Positions 35,903-44,239 of a DNA stretch of 64,000 bases are shown piece by piece. The DNA is from Corynebacterium pelargi (GTDB lineage: Bacteria > Actinomycetota > Actinomycetes > Mycobacteriales > Mycobacteriaceae): contig NZ_BMCX01000003.1 in the NCBI RefSeq assembly GCF_014635485.1, forward strand, positions 186,001 through 250,000, written 5' to 3'. The translations under genes were made by a program, and so were the position numbers. The notes beneath the pieces are model-generated. The model was not told where the DNA came from and searched no databases. It worked only from the letters and a program-made list of their open reading frames with translations. How positions within the stretch are numbered: the stretch's first letter is position 1; every line of letters starts with the position of its first letter.

Positions 35903-36690
35903 GCTGCTCCTTTATCCTTGCCAAACCCCGCGGCATCGGGGCGAAAATCTGTGCTTTGATCCGGCGCCTCACCTTCGACGGGCTCGCGCTGCTCCAAGGC
36001 TATGCCAGGGTAACCAACACGGCCCAAGATGGTGGCAGCTACCTGCTCGGCGGTGTGCTCTAACTCTTTCACACTGCGGTTGCGGTGGGTACGAACCCCA
36101 GCTTCTACCTCCGCGATCGCCTCGGGGCCAAAGGCGCGGGCGACGTCGATAAGCAAACCAACCTCAACGCCATAATCGCTGATAAACGCAAGCCTGAGGG
36201 CAGTTTCTCTGCGGATGGCGTACTCGCCCCCAAGCGGTTGGCGCACATGGGCTAATTCAGGAACGCACAGTTTGAGCAACGGGCGCGCAAGCAAGGCCGT
36301 GACCCTGCCGCCTTCCGAGCCATCAGCCATCGGCCTGGAATAATTCGCCTTGACCAACTGGACCTTCGGATCGGCAAAAGGTTGCGTCAAAATCTCGACG
36401 ATCTCGGGGTGCACCTGCGAAAGATCGGCATCTAAAAACACCACCACATCACCGCGGGCAACCTGCACACCACGCCACAAGGATTCGCCCTTGCCCTTCT
36501 TCGGTGGCAAGGGGTGAGCATCACGCCAATTCACCACACGGGCACCGGCCTGCGAGGCCCGCTGCGCAGTGGCATCCGTGGAATCGGCATCAATCACAAT
36601 GACTTCTTCTGCGGATGAGCGAAGCGCTAAGGCCACCACGTCGGCAACGGTGTCTTGTTCATTCAGCGCCGGAATCACCACTGAAATCAT
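35890..36690 (-). CDS. gpgS: Glucosyl-3-phosphoglycerate synthase (GpgS)
   Basis: A 266-residue GT-A glycosyltransferase (GT81) with V-V-I-P-A-L-N-E at the start, a metal-binding D-A-D-L-S near 91 and the K-K-G-K-G-E-S-L-W donor segment near 65. It transfers glucose from UDP-glucose to 3-phosphoglycerate, the first step of glucosylglycerate and methylglucose polysaccharide synthesis in mycolata. It overlaps the stop of folP2 by 4 bases (ATGA), and the order folP2-gpgS is the mycobacterial Rv1207-Rv1208 order. Confidence 0.92.
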   Translation of the reverse strand: MISVVIPALNEQDTVADVVALALRSSAEEVIVIDADSTDATAQRASQAGARVVNWRDAHPLPPKKGKGESLWRGVQVARGDVVVFLDADLSQVHPEIVEILTQPFADPKVQLVKANYSRPMADGSEGGRVTALLARPLLKLCVPELAHVRQPLGGEYAIRRETALRLAFISDYGVEVGLLIDVARAFGPEAIAEVEAGVRTHRNRSVKELEHTAEQVAATILGRVGYPGIALEQREPVEGEAPDQSTDFRPDAAGFGKDKGAACSQ

Positions 36691-37556
36691 GCCAACCCCC
36701 TGGTCGTGGCCAACGCAGCCATGTGGCCTTGAATCGCAGCCGTCATCCGGATGGTATCGAGCGTTTCTGCAACCTCATGGGCACGAAACGCAGCGACTCC
36801 CCTGGCGGCTGCAAAACTGGTGCAAGCAAGGGTTCCCGCCACTCGATCCCCCACCGCGCGATCAAGGGTTTCTCCCACGAAATCCTTATTAGACAAGGCC
36901 ATGAGCACCGGCAGCCCGGTAGCAACCACCTCGTCTATCCTGCGCAAAAGCTCAAGGCCGTGGAAGGTGTTTTTGCCAAAGTCATGGGTGGGGTCAATCA
37001 GAATCTTCTCCTCCGGCACACCGCAGGCCACCGCTTTCTTAGCCAAGGCCGTGGTTTCTTCGATCACATCGGCAACGACGTCATCGAAATGCACCCGATA
37101 CGGCCTCGTTCTTGGCTGCACACCGCCGGTATGCGAGCACACATACCCCACCCGGAAATGGCCTGCTACCTCCACTAACTCCGGGTCGTGGCCTGCCCAG
37201 GTGTCATTGACCAGATCCGCGCCGGCGGCAATGGCATCGGCAGCAACTTGTGCACGCCAGGTATCCACCGAGATATGCACTTGCGGAAAACGTTCGTGGA
37301 CTGCCTGGATTAAGGGCACCACACGCTCAATTTCTTCTTCCACGCCCACATACTGGCCAGGGCCTGCCTTGACGCCACCAATATCAACGATGCCTGCCCC
37401 TTGCTCAATCACATCCGCTGCGCGCTTGAGCGCTGCCTCGAACTGCGCGGTAGCGCCTTGATCATAAAAAGAGTCTGGAGTGCGGTTGATGATGGCCATC
37501 ACGGTGGCCAGACCGGACTGGTCGCTATAAAAACTCTGCACCTGTGATGCCCTCAC
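36687..37556 (-). CDS. folP2: Dihydropteroate synthase-like protein FolP2
   Basis: A 289-residue TIM-barrel protein of the DHPS family (M-A-I-I-N-R-T-P-D-S-F near residue 20; D-I-G-G-V-K near 59; H-I-S-V-D-T near 94). The canonical M-G-V-x-N-V-T-P-D-S-F reads A-I-I-N-R-T, and the linkage to gpgS identifies the FolP2 paralogue rather than the folate-operon enzyme. The mycobacterial FolP2 is reported to lack normal dihydropteroate synthase activity, so the reaction is open. The start is GTG, 8 bp after the LOG gene. Confidence 0.88.
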   Translation of the reverse strand: MRASQVQSFYSDQSGLATVMAIINRTPDSFYDQGATAQFEAALKRAADVIEQGAGIVDIGGVKAGPGQYVGVEEEIERVVPLIQAVHERFPQVHISVDTWRAQVAADAIAAGADLVNDTWAGHDPELVEVAGHFRVGYVCSHTGGVQPRTRPYRVHFDDVVADVIEETTALAKKAVACGVPEEKILIDPTHDFGKNTFHGLELLRRIDEVVATGLPVLMALSNKDFVGETLDRAVGDRVAGTLACTSFAAARGVAAFRAHEVAETLDTIRMTAAIQGHMAALATTRGLA

Positions 37557-37564
37557 GGCCTTTG

Positions 37565-38344
37565 TTAAGAATCTGAGCCAAACAGTGGCATTTGCTGGTG
37601 TACTCGTTGGATATGCGCCACCGCATCCTCAATCGAATCGGTGACCAGGAACAAGTCCATGTCGCCTTCGCTAATCATGCCTTCTGCCACCAAGGTCTGC
37701 TTGAGCCACTGCACCATCGGAGCCCAGAAGCTCGTGCCCAGCAACACGATGGGATAGTTGGTCACCTTGCCGGTTTGGACCATGCAGAGCACCTCGAAAA
37801 GCTCATCGAGTGTGCCGAGCCCGCCAGGCAAGCACACAAAAGCCTGGGAGTACTTCAAGAACATGGTTTTACGGGCGAAGAAGTAACGGAAGTTCAAGCC
37901 CATATCCACGTAATCATTGATGCCTTGCTCATGGGGCAACTCGATACCTAAACCAATCGAACGCCCGCCAGCTTCCAGAGCGCCTTTATTGGTGGCCTCC
38001 ATCAAGCCAGGCCCGCCACCAGTGATCACCGCGTAGCCCGCCTGGCTAATGGCGGCGCCGAGCTGCTCGCCCAGGGCGTAGTAGGGCTCTTCGGGTTTGG
38101 TGCGAGCAGAACCAAAGACAGTGACAGCCGGCGGGAGCTCGGCAAGAGCGTCGAACCCGGCTACGAATTCGCTTTGGATACGCAACACGCGCCAAGGATC
38201 GGCATGCAGCCAGTCGTGGTCTGCACCGAGTTCCAGGAGGCGCTGATCATAGGTGCCTTCGCCTTTCGCTGCCTGCTTATCGCGAACCAGCATCGGGCCT
38301 AGAAGGGTGCGGCGAGCGTCATTGTTATTCATGTTCTTCGACAT
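37565..38344 (-). CDS. LOG family protein (nucleotide 5'-monophosphate phosphoribohydrolase type)
   Basis: A 259-residue Rossmann-like protein with the LOG signature P-G-G-L-G-T-L-D-E near residue 162 and the upstream G-G-G-P-G-L-M-E-A-T-N-K-G-A. Such proteins (often called lysine decarboxylase) release free base from nucleoside 5'-monophosphates, for example cytokinin ribosides. It is the first gene of the folP2-gpgS-DUF3117 operon. ATG 38344 or ATG 38332 may be the true start; neither has a strong ribosome binding site. Confidence 0.87.
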   Translation of the reverse strand: MSKNMNNNDARRTLLGPMLVRDKQAAKGEGTYDQRLLELGADHDWLHADPWRVLRIQSEFVAGFDALAELPPAVTVFGSARTKPEEPYYALGEQLGAAISQAGYAVITGGGPGLMEATNKGALEAGGRSIGLGIELPHEQGINDYVDMGLNFRYFFARKTMFLKYSQAFVCLPGGLGTLDELFEVLCMVQTGKVTNYPIVLLGTSFWAPMVQWLKQTLVAEGMISEGDMDLFLVTDSIEDAVAHIQRVHQQMPLFGSDS

Positions 38345-38547
38345 CCAATCGGTGTTGTGGTTTTTAGTTTTTTAAGTGTTGAGTTTTTAGTATCAAGCCC
38401 TCGGCCGCGAGCATCCAGCGGGCCTTGAGGTGCTCGCGAGATCCGGCGAGGCCTCGGGATCAAGCTCCGGGGTGAGGGTTCGGAGTGAGCGGTCGGGGTG
38501 AGGCTCCCGGGATCGAACTCAGCGCAGCCCGAGGCTTTGCCGCTTGA

Positions 38548-38577
38548 TGCTGGCTTCGTGTTGGCACGAAGCCAGCA
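38548..38577. other. Perfect 13-bp inverted repeat (hairpin) without U-tract
   Basis: TGCTGGCTTCGTG (38548-38560), loop TTGG, CACGAAGCCAGCA (38565-38577). No T-run follows on either strand, so it is not a typical terminator. It could be an RNA stability element, a protein-binding palindrome or part of a small RNA. Confidence 0.65.
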
Positions 38578-38693
38578 CGCCGTCACCGCCGGTTGTGTAC
38601 CAACGTGATCCCGAAGGCCATACCACCCGGGAGTGTACTGGCAGCGTGAACGTCCTGCTGGCTAAGCATCTGGCTAGGACTGGCGAACCGCTT

Positions 38694-38818
38694 GCCTGGT
38701 TAGCCCTTAACCCGGCGCCTGGTTGGCCTTAGCCCAGCACCTGGTTGGCTCAGTCTTGCTTTGCTCAGCGCGAGCCTGAGCGCCAGTGGGCCTGAGCGCC
38801 AGTGAGCCTGTGCGCAAG
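38694..38818. repeat. Degenerate short direct repeats before the dapE stop
   Basis: GCCTGGTTAGCCCTTAACCCGGC, then related CCTGGTTGGCCTTAGCCCAGCA and CCTGGTTGGCTCAGTC copies (~22-23 bp), followed by three GCCTGAGCGCCAGTG-type copies (~16 bp). All are non-coding and downstream of dapE. Confidence 0.55.
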
Positions 38819-38820
38819 CC

Positions 38821-39900
38821 TTAGGCAGCGCCGGTGAGGTACTGCAGAAGTTGCTCCGATACTTCGCTAATCATCTCCACCGGGCACTGCTCGTCTTTTT
38901 TGTGCGCATAGGAGGGATCCCCTGGCCCGAAGTTCACAGCGGGCACTCCCAGGGCTGCAAAGCGAGACACGTCGGTCCAACCGTATTTGGCGCGGAATTG
39001 GCCGCCGGTTGCCTTGAGTAGATCTGCCGCCGCCGGTTGATCAAGCCCCGGTCGTGCACCTGGTACTGCATCGGAGACTTCATAGTGCACGCCCTCGGGC
39101 AAATCGAGGACGGCGAGCATGTGCTCCATTGCATCATCCACGTCGCGATCAGGTGCAAAGCGGAAATTCACGTACATCCAGGCCTCGTCGGGAACGGTGT
39201 TGGTGGCCACGCCGGATTCGCAGTGCACGATGTTTAAGCCCTCGTGATACATGCAACCATCCACTTCCACCTCACGCGCCTCATAGGCGGCGATGCGGCT
39301 AATGACGGGGGCGAGCTTATGCATGGCGTTATCGCCGAGCCAGGAGCGTGCTGCATGTGCGCGCGTTCCTTCAGCGATCACTTTGAGGCGAATAGAGCCT
39401 TGGCATCCCGCCTCGATCATCGCTCCCGATGGTTCACCCAATAGGGCCAGATCACCTTGGAGCAATTCGGGGTGGCTTTCTTGAAGGTGGGCCAAACCAT
39501 TGAAGGTGGCGGCAACTTCTTCAGCTTCGTAGCACACCAAGGTGAGGTCGTGGCGCAAATCTGGGTGATTGGCCAGGGTGGCAAATGCATGCAGGTAGCA
39601 GGCCATGCCCGACTTCATGTCGACGCTGCCGCAGCCATGCAGCACGCCATCTTGGATATGGCCTGGAACATTATCGGCTAGCGGCACAGTATCAATATGT
39701 CCGGCGAGGATAATGCGAGATCCCAAACCACGATCGGTGGTGGCCACCAGCGTGTGGTTCATTCTTTGCACCTTCACATTGTCAATGGCGCGCAGGGCTT
39801 GCTCGATGGCATCAGCGATTGGGCCTTCTTCATGCGAGGGGCTAGGAATATCGACGAGTGCGGAGGTCAAAGCAATTGGGTCAGCGTCAAGTTGGAGCAT
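38821..39900 (-). CDS. dapE: Succinyl-diaminopimelate desuccinylase (DapE)
   Basis: A 359-residue dinuclear zinc peptidase-family enzyme releasing succinate from N-succinyl-LL-DAP in the lysine/cell-wall pathway. Metal ligands are visible in G-H-I-D-T-V-P (His68, Asp70), G-S-V-D-M-K-S-G, and E-A-E-E-V near 137. ATG 39900 (M-L-Q-L-D-A-D-P) was chosen because TACAGT lies 6 bases upstream (leaderless) and it matches orthologues; a much longer upstream reading is not coding-like. It is divergent from the dapD paralogue. Confidence 0.95.
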   Translation of the reverse strand: MLQLDADPIALTSALVDIPSPSHEEGPIADAIEQALRAIDNVKVQRMNHTLVATTDRGLGSRIILAGHIDTVPLADNVPGHIQDGVLHGCGSVDMKSGMACYLHAFATLANHPDLRHDLTLVCYEAEEVAATFNGLAHLQESHPELLQGDLALLGEPSGAMIEAGCQGSIRLKVIAEGTRAHAARSWLGDNAMHKLAPVISRIAAYEAREVEVDGCMYHEGLNIVHCESGVATNTVPDEAWMYVNFRFAPDRDVDDAMEHMLAVLDLPEGVHYEVSDAVPGARPGLDQPAAADLLKATGGQFRAKYGWTDVSRFAALGVPAVNFGPGDPSYAHKKDEQCPVEMISEVSEQLLQYLTGAA

Positions 39901-39906
39901 GCTTTC

Positions 39907-39912
39907 ACTGTA
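39907..39912 (-). promoter_or_regulatory. -10 element TACAGT of the leaderless dapE promoter
   Basis: On the minus strand TACAGT is followed by 6 bases and the ATG at 39900; no ribosome binding site lies between. It decides the dapE start. Confidence 0.5.
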
Positions 39913-40149
39913 TAGCCCAAGTGGCTCATCGGTGCGATAGCAGCCTGTGCTGTGTAACTTCCCAAGCACGAGCCTGAAGCACGCCCCCAAAGCCAAGCCA
40001 GAAGCCAACCAGAAGCCAAGCCCCATGCCCAAACTCCTGCTCGGCACCTCCTGCGAATTGTGCTCTTTTTTGGGTGCACCCGAGCCAGTGATACTCGCAG
40101 GGCGCTGGTGCCAGCTACTGATGACCTGGGCGTTACAATGGGAAGCATT

Positions 40150-41076
40150 ATGACAACTTTTGGCGCGCAGGCCGTAGGTATCGCCAACATTGCAATGGAT
40201 GGGACGGTGCTCGACACCTGGTACCCCTCGCCATTGCTTTCCCACCACTTTGATCTCCCCACCGGCACGATCCGCCTTGGGGCTCAAGATCTACCCCGCA
40301 AGATGCTGAACCTGGTTCGCATCGATGAAGACCGCATGGTGGAGCAGGTTGCTGTTCGCACCACTATTGAAGATCTCGACCAGCCGCCTATCGACGCCCA
40401 CGATGTCTACCTTCGACTGCACTTGCTTTCGCATCGCATGGTCAAACCGCACGAGATCAATCTCGAAGGTGCGCTGGAGCTGCTAGCGAATGTGGTGTGG
40501 ACGAATAAAGGCCCGTGTTTGGCCCAGAATTTTGAAGAAGTCCGCGTTGCCTTGCGTTCTCGAGGCCTCATCCACGTCTACGGCATCGACAAGCTGCCCC
40601 GCATGGTGGATTATGTGGTTCCCTCCGATATCCAAATCACCGAGGCCGAGCGCGTTCGCCTCGGTGCATATCTTGCACCGGGAACTGAGGTGCTCCGCGA
40701 AGGCTATGTGGCCTATAACGCCGGCACTTTAGGCGCGGGCAGGATCGAGGGGCACCTCTACCCCGGTGCGGTGTTAGATGAAGGTTTCGATCTCGGTATC
40801 TCGGCCTCAATCGTCTCTGATAAAGCAAGCAATGCGGTGCGCATTGGCAAGCGCTGCAGCATCGGTTTGGGTTCGGCAATTGTAGGCATTGACCTCGGCG
40901 ATGACGTCACCATCGGTACTAATCTCATCCTCGAACCTTCCACCATGGTTCACCGCGTTGAAGACGATGCACTGGTGCGCGCCGCCACCTTGGCCGGCAT
41001 CTCCGGTGTGCACATCACCCACGTGGCCGACAGGGTCGAACCCGTGGTGATTCAGCAGCAACCCGATCCCGCCTAG
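40150..41076 (+). CDS. Divergent DapD paralogue (tetrahydrodipicolinate N-succinyltransferase-like)
   Basis: A 308-residue left-handed beta-helix protein clearly homologous to the true DapD 1.5 kb downstream (shared W-T-N-x-G-P-C, D-Y-V-V-P-S, N-A-G-T-L-G). The segment where DapD has the glycine-rich [14 protein letters not shown] reads G-I-S-A-S-I-V-S-D-K-A-S-N, and the C-terminal extension is short. It may have lost succinyl-CoA binding and act as a regulatory or altered-specificity paralogue. ATG 40150 is preferred; an ATG 12 bases upstream is possible. It is followed by an amino-acid permease and then dapD. Confidence 0.82.
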   Translation: MTTFGAQAVGIANIAMDGTVLDTWYPSPLLSHHFDLPTGTIRLGAQDLPRKMLNLVRIDEDRMVEQVAVRTTIEDLDQPPIDAHDVYLRLHLLSHRMVKPHEINLEGALELLANVVWTNKGPCLAQNFEEVRVALRSRGLIHVYGIDKLPRMVDYVVPSDIQITEAERVRLGAYLAPGTEVLREGYVAYNAGTLGAGRIEGHLYPGAVLDEGFDLGISASIVSDKASNAVRIGKRCSIGLGSAIVGIDLGDDVTIGTNLILEPSTMVHRVEDDALVRAATLAGISGVHITHVADRVEPVVIQQQPDPA

Positions 41077-41180
41077 GGGCAAAGCTGGCCTGCCACATTC
41101 GGGGGCAACCGTTGGGTATTCGTACCCTCCTGTATTGCATGAAATTCCATGTGTGAGGGAAATATCATATTGTTTTTGCT

Positions 41181-42545
41181 ATGTCCCAAACAACACAAGA
41201 CACCGCCCTCGGTGCGGGCCTGAAAACCCGCCACCTGACCATGATGGGCCTTGGCTCCGCAATTGGCGCGGGCCTGTTCCTTGGCACCGGCGTCGGCATC
41301 GCTGCTGCCGGCCCCGCGGTGCTCATTGCATATATCATCGCCGGCGCAATCGTCGTCTTTGTCATGCAGATGCTTGGCGAGATGGCCTCAGCACGCCCGG
41401 CCTCCGGTTCCTTTTCCATCTACGGCGAACAAGCCTTCGGCCACTGGGCCGGATTCTCCCTCGGCTGGCTGTACTGGTTCATGCTCACCATGGTGATGGG
41501 CGCAGAAATGACCGGTGCCGCCGCGATCATGTCCTCCTGGTTTGGCATCTCCCCTTGGATCCCGGCTCTAATCTGCGTGGCATTTTTCGCGGTGGTCAAT
41601 CTGGCCAATGTGCGAGGCTTTGGCGAGTTTGAGTTCTGGTTCGCCTTTATCAAAGTCGCCGTGATCATCTTCTTCCTCATCGTCGGCGCACTGTTGATCT
41701 TCGGTGTGCTGCCCGGCCACGACTTTATTGGCACCGAGAACTTCCTCGATCACGGCTTCATGCCCAATGGCGTTTCCGGTGTTGCTGCCGGCCTTCTGGC
41801 CGTGGCCTTCGCCTTCGGTGGCATCGAGATCGTGACCATCGCCGCTGCTGAATCCAAGGATCCTAAGACCGCTATTGGTGTGGCAGTGCGTTCGGTGATC
41901 TGGCGTATCTCGCTGTTCTACCTCGGTTCGGTGCTCGTTATCACCTTCCTCATGCCCTATGACCAGCTCGGCGGTGCCGACTCGGCTGCGGAATCTCCTT
42001 TCACCCGCATTCTGGCCATGGCTGATCTTCCTGGCGTGGTGGGCTTCATGGAGGCCGTGATCGTGCTGGCACTGCTTTCTGCCTTTAACGCTCAGATCTA
42101 CGCCACCTCTCGTTTGGTGCACTCGCTGGCAGAACGCGGTGACGCCCCACGAGTGTTCGCCGCTACCAACAAGCAAGGCGTGCCGATTTCCTCCGTGCTG
42201 CTGTCGATGTTCTTCGCCTTCCTCTCCGTTGGTTTGCAGTACTGGAACCCTCCGGGACTGTTGTCCTTCCTGCTCAACGCCGTGGGCGGCTGCCTGCTGG
42301 TGATCTGGGTGATGATCGCCCTGTCGTATCTCAAGCTGCACCCGATCATGAAGAAGGCCGGCGAGCTGACCAAGGTTCGTATGTGGGGCTACCCCTGGCT
42401 GACCTGGCTTACCCTTGCAGCGATCGCAGGGCTGATCATCATGATGCTTTTCGACGAAAGCTCCCGTGGCCAAGTCACCTCCGTGGTAGTGATCTTCGGC
42501 GGCTTGATTGCGCTGTCTTTTGCAGTCAAGGGTGCAAAGAAATAA
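41181..42545 (+). CDS. Amino-acid permease, AAT family (AroP/ProY-like)
   Basis: A 454-residue protein with 12 membrane helices and the family start [20 protein letters not shown]. It imports an amino acid by proton symport. It lies between the two dapD-type genes on the same strand, 22 bp before dapD, so a substrate linked to lysine/DAP metabolism is plausible but not shown by the sequence. The promoter region contains the partial palindrome CATGAAATTCCATG at 41138-41151. Confidence 0.88.
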   Translation: MSQTTQDTALGAGLKTRHLTMMGLGSAIGAGLFLGTGVGIAAAGPAVLIAYIIAGAIVVFVMQMLGEMASARPASGSFSIYGEQAFGHWAGFSLGWLYWFMLTMVMGAEMTGAAAIMSSWFGISPWIPALICVAFFAVVNLANVRGFGEFEFWFAFIKVAVIIFFLIVGALLIFGVLPGHDFIGTENFLDHGFMPNGVSGVAAGLLAVAFAFGGIEIVTIAAAESKDPKTAIGVAVRSVIWRISLFYLGSVLVITFLMPYDQLGGADSAAESPFTRILAMADLPGVVGFMEAVIVLALLSAFNAQIYATSRLVHSLAERGDAPRVFAATNKQGVPISSVLLSMFFAFLSVGLQYWNPPGLLSFLLNAVGGCLLVIWVMIALSYLKLHPIMKKAGELTKVRMWGYPWLTWLTLAAIAGLIIMMLFDESSRGQVTSVVVIFGGLIALSFAVKGAKK

Positions 42546-42567
42546 CCGGAAGGTACACTTCAACACC

Positions 42568-43542
42568 ATGACTTCTGCACACGCAATTGGTTTAGCAACA
42601 ATTACCAACGATGGCGACGTTCTCGACGCCTGGTTCCCCTACCCGGAGCTCGGCGGTGCCGAAACCTCTGGCACGGAATTCCTGGAGGGCAAGGATGTGC
42701 CAGACGATTTCCGCGCCCTGGCCGTGGTCGACGGCGACCGCAAAGTTGAGCGCAAGGTCATCCGCACCACCATCGCCGATTTGGATCAGGCACCCGAAGA
42801 TACCTACGAGGCATACCTTCGCCTGCACCTGCTTTCCCACCGTCTAGTCAAGCCCCACGGGCTCAACCTCGACGGCATTTTCGGCCTGCTCAATAACGTG
42901 GTGTGGACCAACTTCGGCCCCTGTTCCCCGAAGCACTTCGAAGTCACCCGCGCCCGCCTGCAGCGCCGCGGCCCCGTGACGGTCTTCTGCATGGACAAGT
43001 TCCCCCGCATGATCGACTACGTCATCCCCTCTGGTGTGCGCATTGGCGATGCCGACCGTGTTCGCCTTGGCGCCCACCTCGCAGAGGGCACCACCGTGAT
43101 GCACGAGGGCTTTGTCAACTTCAACGCCGGCACCCTGGGTAGCTCCATGGTTGAAGGCCGCATCTCTGCTGGCGTGGTGGTAGGCGATGGCTCCGATATC
43201 GGTGGCGGCGCCTCCATCATGGGCACCCTGTCTGGTGGCGGCAAGCACGTGATCTCGATTGGCGAGCGCTGCCTGCTCGGCGCCAACGCCGGTTGCGGTA
43301 TCCCGCTTGGCGACGACTGCGTGATCGAAGCTGGCCTGTACGTCACCGCCGGTTCTAGGGTGGTGACCCGCGGCGCGGTGTCTGAGGCCCTCGGGTTAGA
43401 AGAAGGCCAGGCAATCAAGGCTGCTGAGCTTTCCGGTGCCAATAACATCTTGTATCGCCGTAACTCCATCAACGGCGCTATCGAGGCTGTGCCGTGGAAG
43501 TCGCAGGCAGTAGAGCTCAACTCCGAACTGCACAAGAACTAA
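42568..43542 (+). CDS. dapD: 2,3,4,5-tetrahydropyridine-2,6-dicarboxylate N-succinyltransferase (DapD)
   Basis: A 324-residue trimeric beta-helix acyltransferase of the actinobacterial DapD type, catalysing succinyl-CoA-dependent succinylation of tetrahydrodipicolinate for DAP and lysine. It keeps the catalytic-type M-V-E-G-R-I-S and the [14 protein letters not shown] segment. GGAAGG upstream supports ATG 42568. It sits 22 bp after the permease gene and ends in a strong terminator. dapE and dapC lie within 4 kb, so all succinylase-branch genes except dapA/B are here. Confidence 0.95.
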   Translation: MTSAHAIGLATITNDGDVLDAWFPYPELGGAETSGTEFLEGKDVPDDFRALAVVDGDRKVERKVIRTTIADLDQAPEDTYEAYLRLHLLSHRLVKPHGLNLDGIFGLLNNVVWTNFGPCSPKHFEVTRARLQRRGPVTVFCMDKFPRMIDYVIPSGVRIGDADRVRLGAHLAEGTTVMHEGFVNFNAGTLGSSMVEGRISAGVVVGDGSDIGGGASIMGTLSGGGKHVISIGERCLLGANAGCGIPLGDDCVIEAGLYVTAGSRVVTRGAVSEALGLEEGQAIKAAELSGANNILYRRNSINGAIEAVPWKSQAVELNSELHKN

Positions 43543-43560
43543 GCCGGCTCACAAAAACTC

Positions 43561-43596
43561 AAAGACCTGCCCTATTGCGGAGGGCAGGTCTTTTTT
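43561..43596. terminator. Intrinsic terminator after dapD
   Basis: AAAGACCTGCCCT (43561-43573) pairs with AGGGCAGGTCTTT (43581-43593), 7-base loop, followed by TTT. The A-run on the left gives bidirectional action for the convergent gtrA-like gene. Confidence 0.92.
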
Positions 43597-43603
43597 GGAG
43601 TCT

Positions 43604-44158
43604 TTAGCGGTGTTGCACCGGGGGTTGTTCCACCACGATGCGGGTGGGACGAAACGCCCAGAGGCGGTTGATCAGGAAGTTAATCGGCATCGCTGCAAGC
43701 ACCGAGATGATATTGGCCCAGTAGACCTTCGTGCGGAAGCCGGTGGAGTTATCAAAAACATCGTCTGGCAAGGCGATGGGTGATTCTGGGTTCATCAGCA
43801 GCGTGGCAATGATCAGGCTTACGCCAAAGGCCAATAAGCCGGTGGTGAGGAAGGCAAAAAAGCCCTTCCACCACTTCGGGCTCACGGTGGTTTTAAAGGT
43901 CCACATGCGGTTGAGCTGGTAGTTCCAGGTATTGGCTACCAGGAAGGCCACTGTTTGGAAGACGTGATACCAACGAATGTGGAAGGCAGTGCCGAAGAGG
44001 TTATAAAAGGGATCGGCAGGGGTGATATCGGCTGACCACAGCATCAGCTTGTTCATCACCACCACAACGGCCATGTTCACCAGCACGCCGGAACCACCAA
44101 CGACGCCAAATCTTAAGAATTGAACAATCGTGGTGGCGAATGTGGACGATTTGGCCAC
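43604..44158 (-). CDS. GtrA family membrane protein
   Basis: A 184-residue protein with four hydrophobic helices and GtrA hallmarks (R-F-G-V-V-G-G-S-G near the start, N-Y-Q-L-N-R-M-W-T-F, N-F-L-I-N-R-L-W-A-F). GtrA proteins flip or stabilise lipid-linked sugars used in envelope polysaccharides. GTG 44158 has GGAG 5 bases upstream; GTG 44188 is an alternative. It lies between dapD and dapC in the orientation seen in relatives as I remember. Confidence 0.85.
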   Translation of the reverse strand: MAKSSTFATTIVQFLRFGVVGGSGVLVNMAVVVVMNKLMLWSADITPADPFYNLFGTAFHIRWYHVFQTVAFLVANTWNYQLNRMWTFKTTVSPKWWKGFFAFLTTGLLAFGVSLIIATLLMNPESPIALPDDVFDNSTGFRTKVYWANIISVLAAMPINFLINRLWAFRPTRIVVEQPPVQHR

Positions 44159-44239
44159 GCCTTCTCCCTCACTGAATATTGATTGCACTAACTAACCCGG
44201 GCTATCTTACGCTCAAGTAGCCGTGAGGTTAAGCAAGGT

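Larger units (their letters stand above)
38345..38820. other. Intergenic region with a perfect hairpin and degenerate direct repeats
   Basis: 476 bp between the LOG gene (upstream side) and the stop of dapE, with no convincing gene. It holds a perfect 13-bp hairpin at 38548-38577 and, at 38694-38818, two families of short imperfect direct repeats. A GAACTCAGCGC-type G/C-rich stretch separates them. The LOG-operon promoter must lie near 38345-38400, where an A/T-rich run (AGTTTTTTAAGTGTTGAGTTTTTAG) occurs. Confidence 0.5.

Noticed and set aside
38329..38586. An 85-residue minus-strand ORF in the gap after the LOG gene
   Set aside because: Arg/Pro-rich, spans the perfect hairpin, has no ribosome binding site and no recognisable family.
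39901..40287. N-terminal extension of dapE by about 129 codons
   Set aside because: The extra part reads through the divergent promoter region and overlaps the dapD paralogue; a leaderless start at 39900 explains dapE.
41138..41151. Partial palindrome CATGAAATTCCATG before the amino-acid permease
   Set aside because: One mismatched pair and no known regulator consensus; recorded only in the permease entry.
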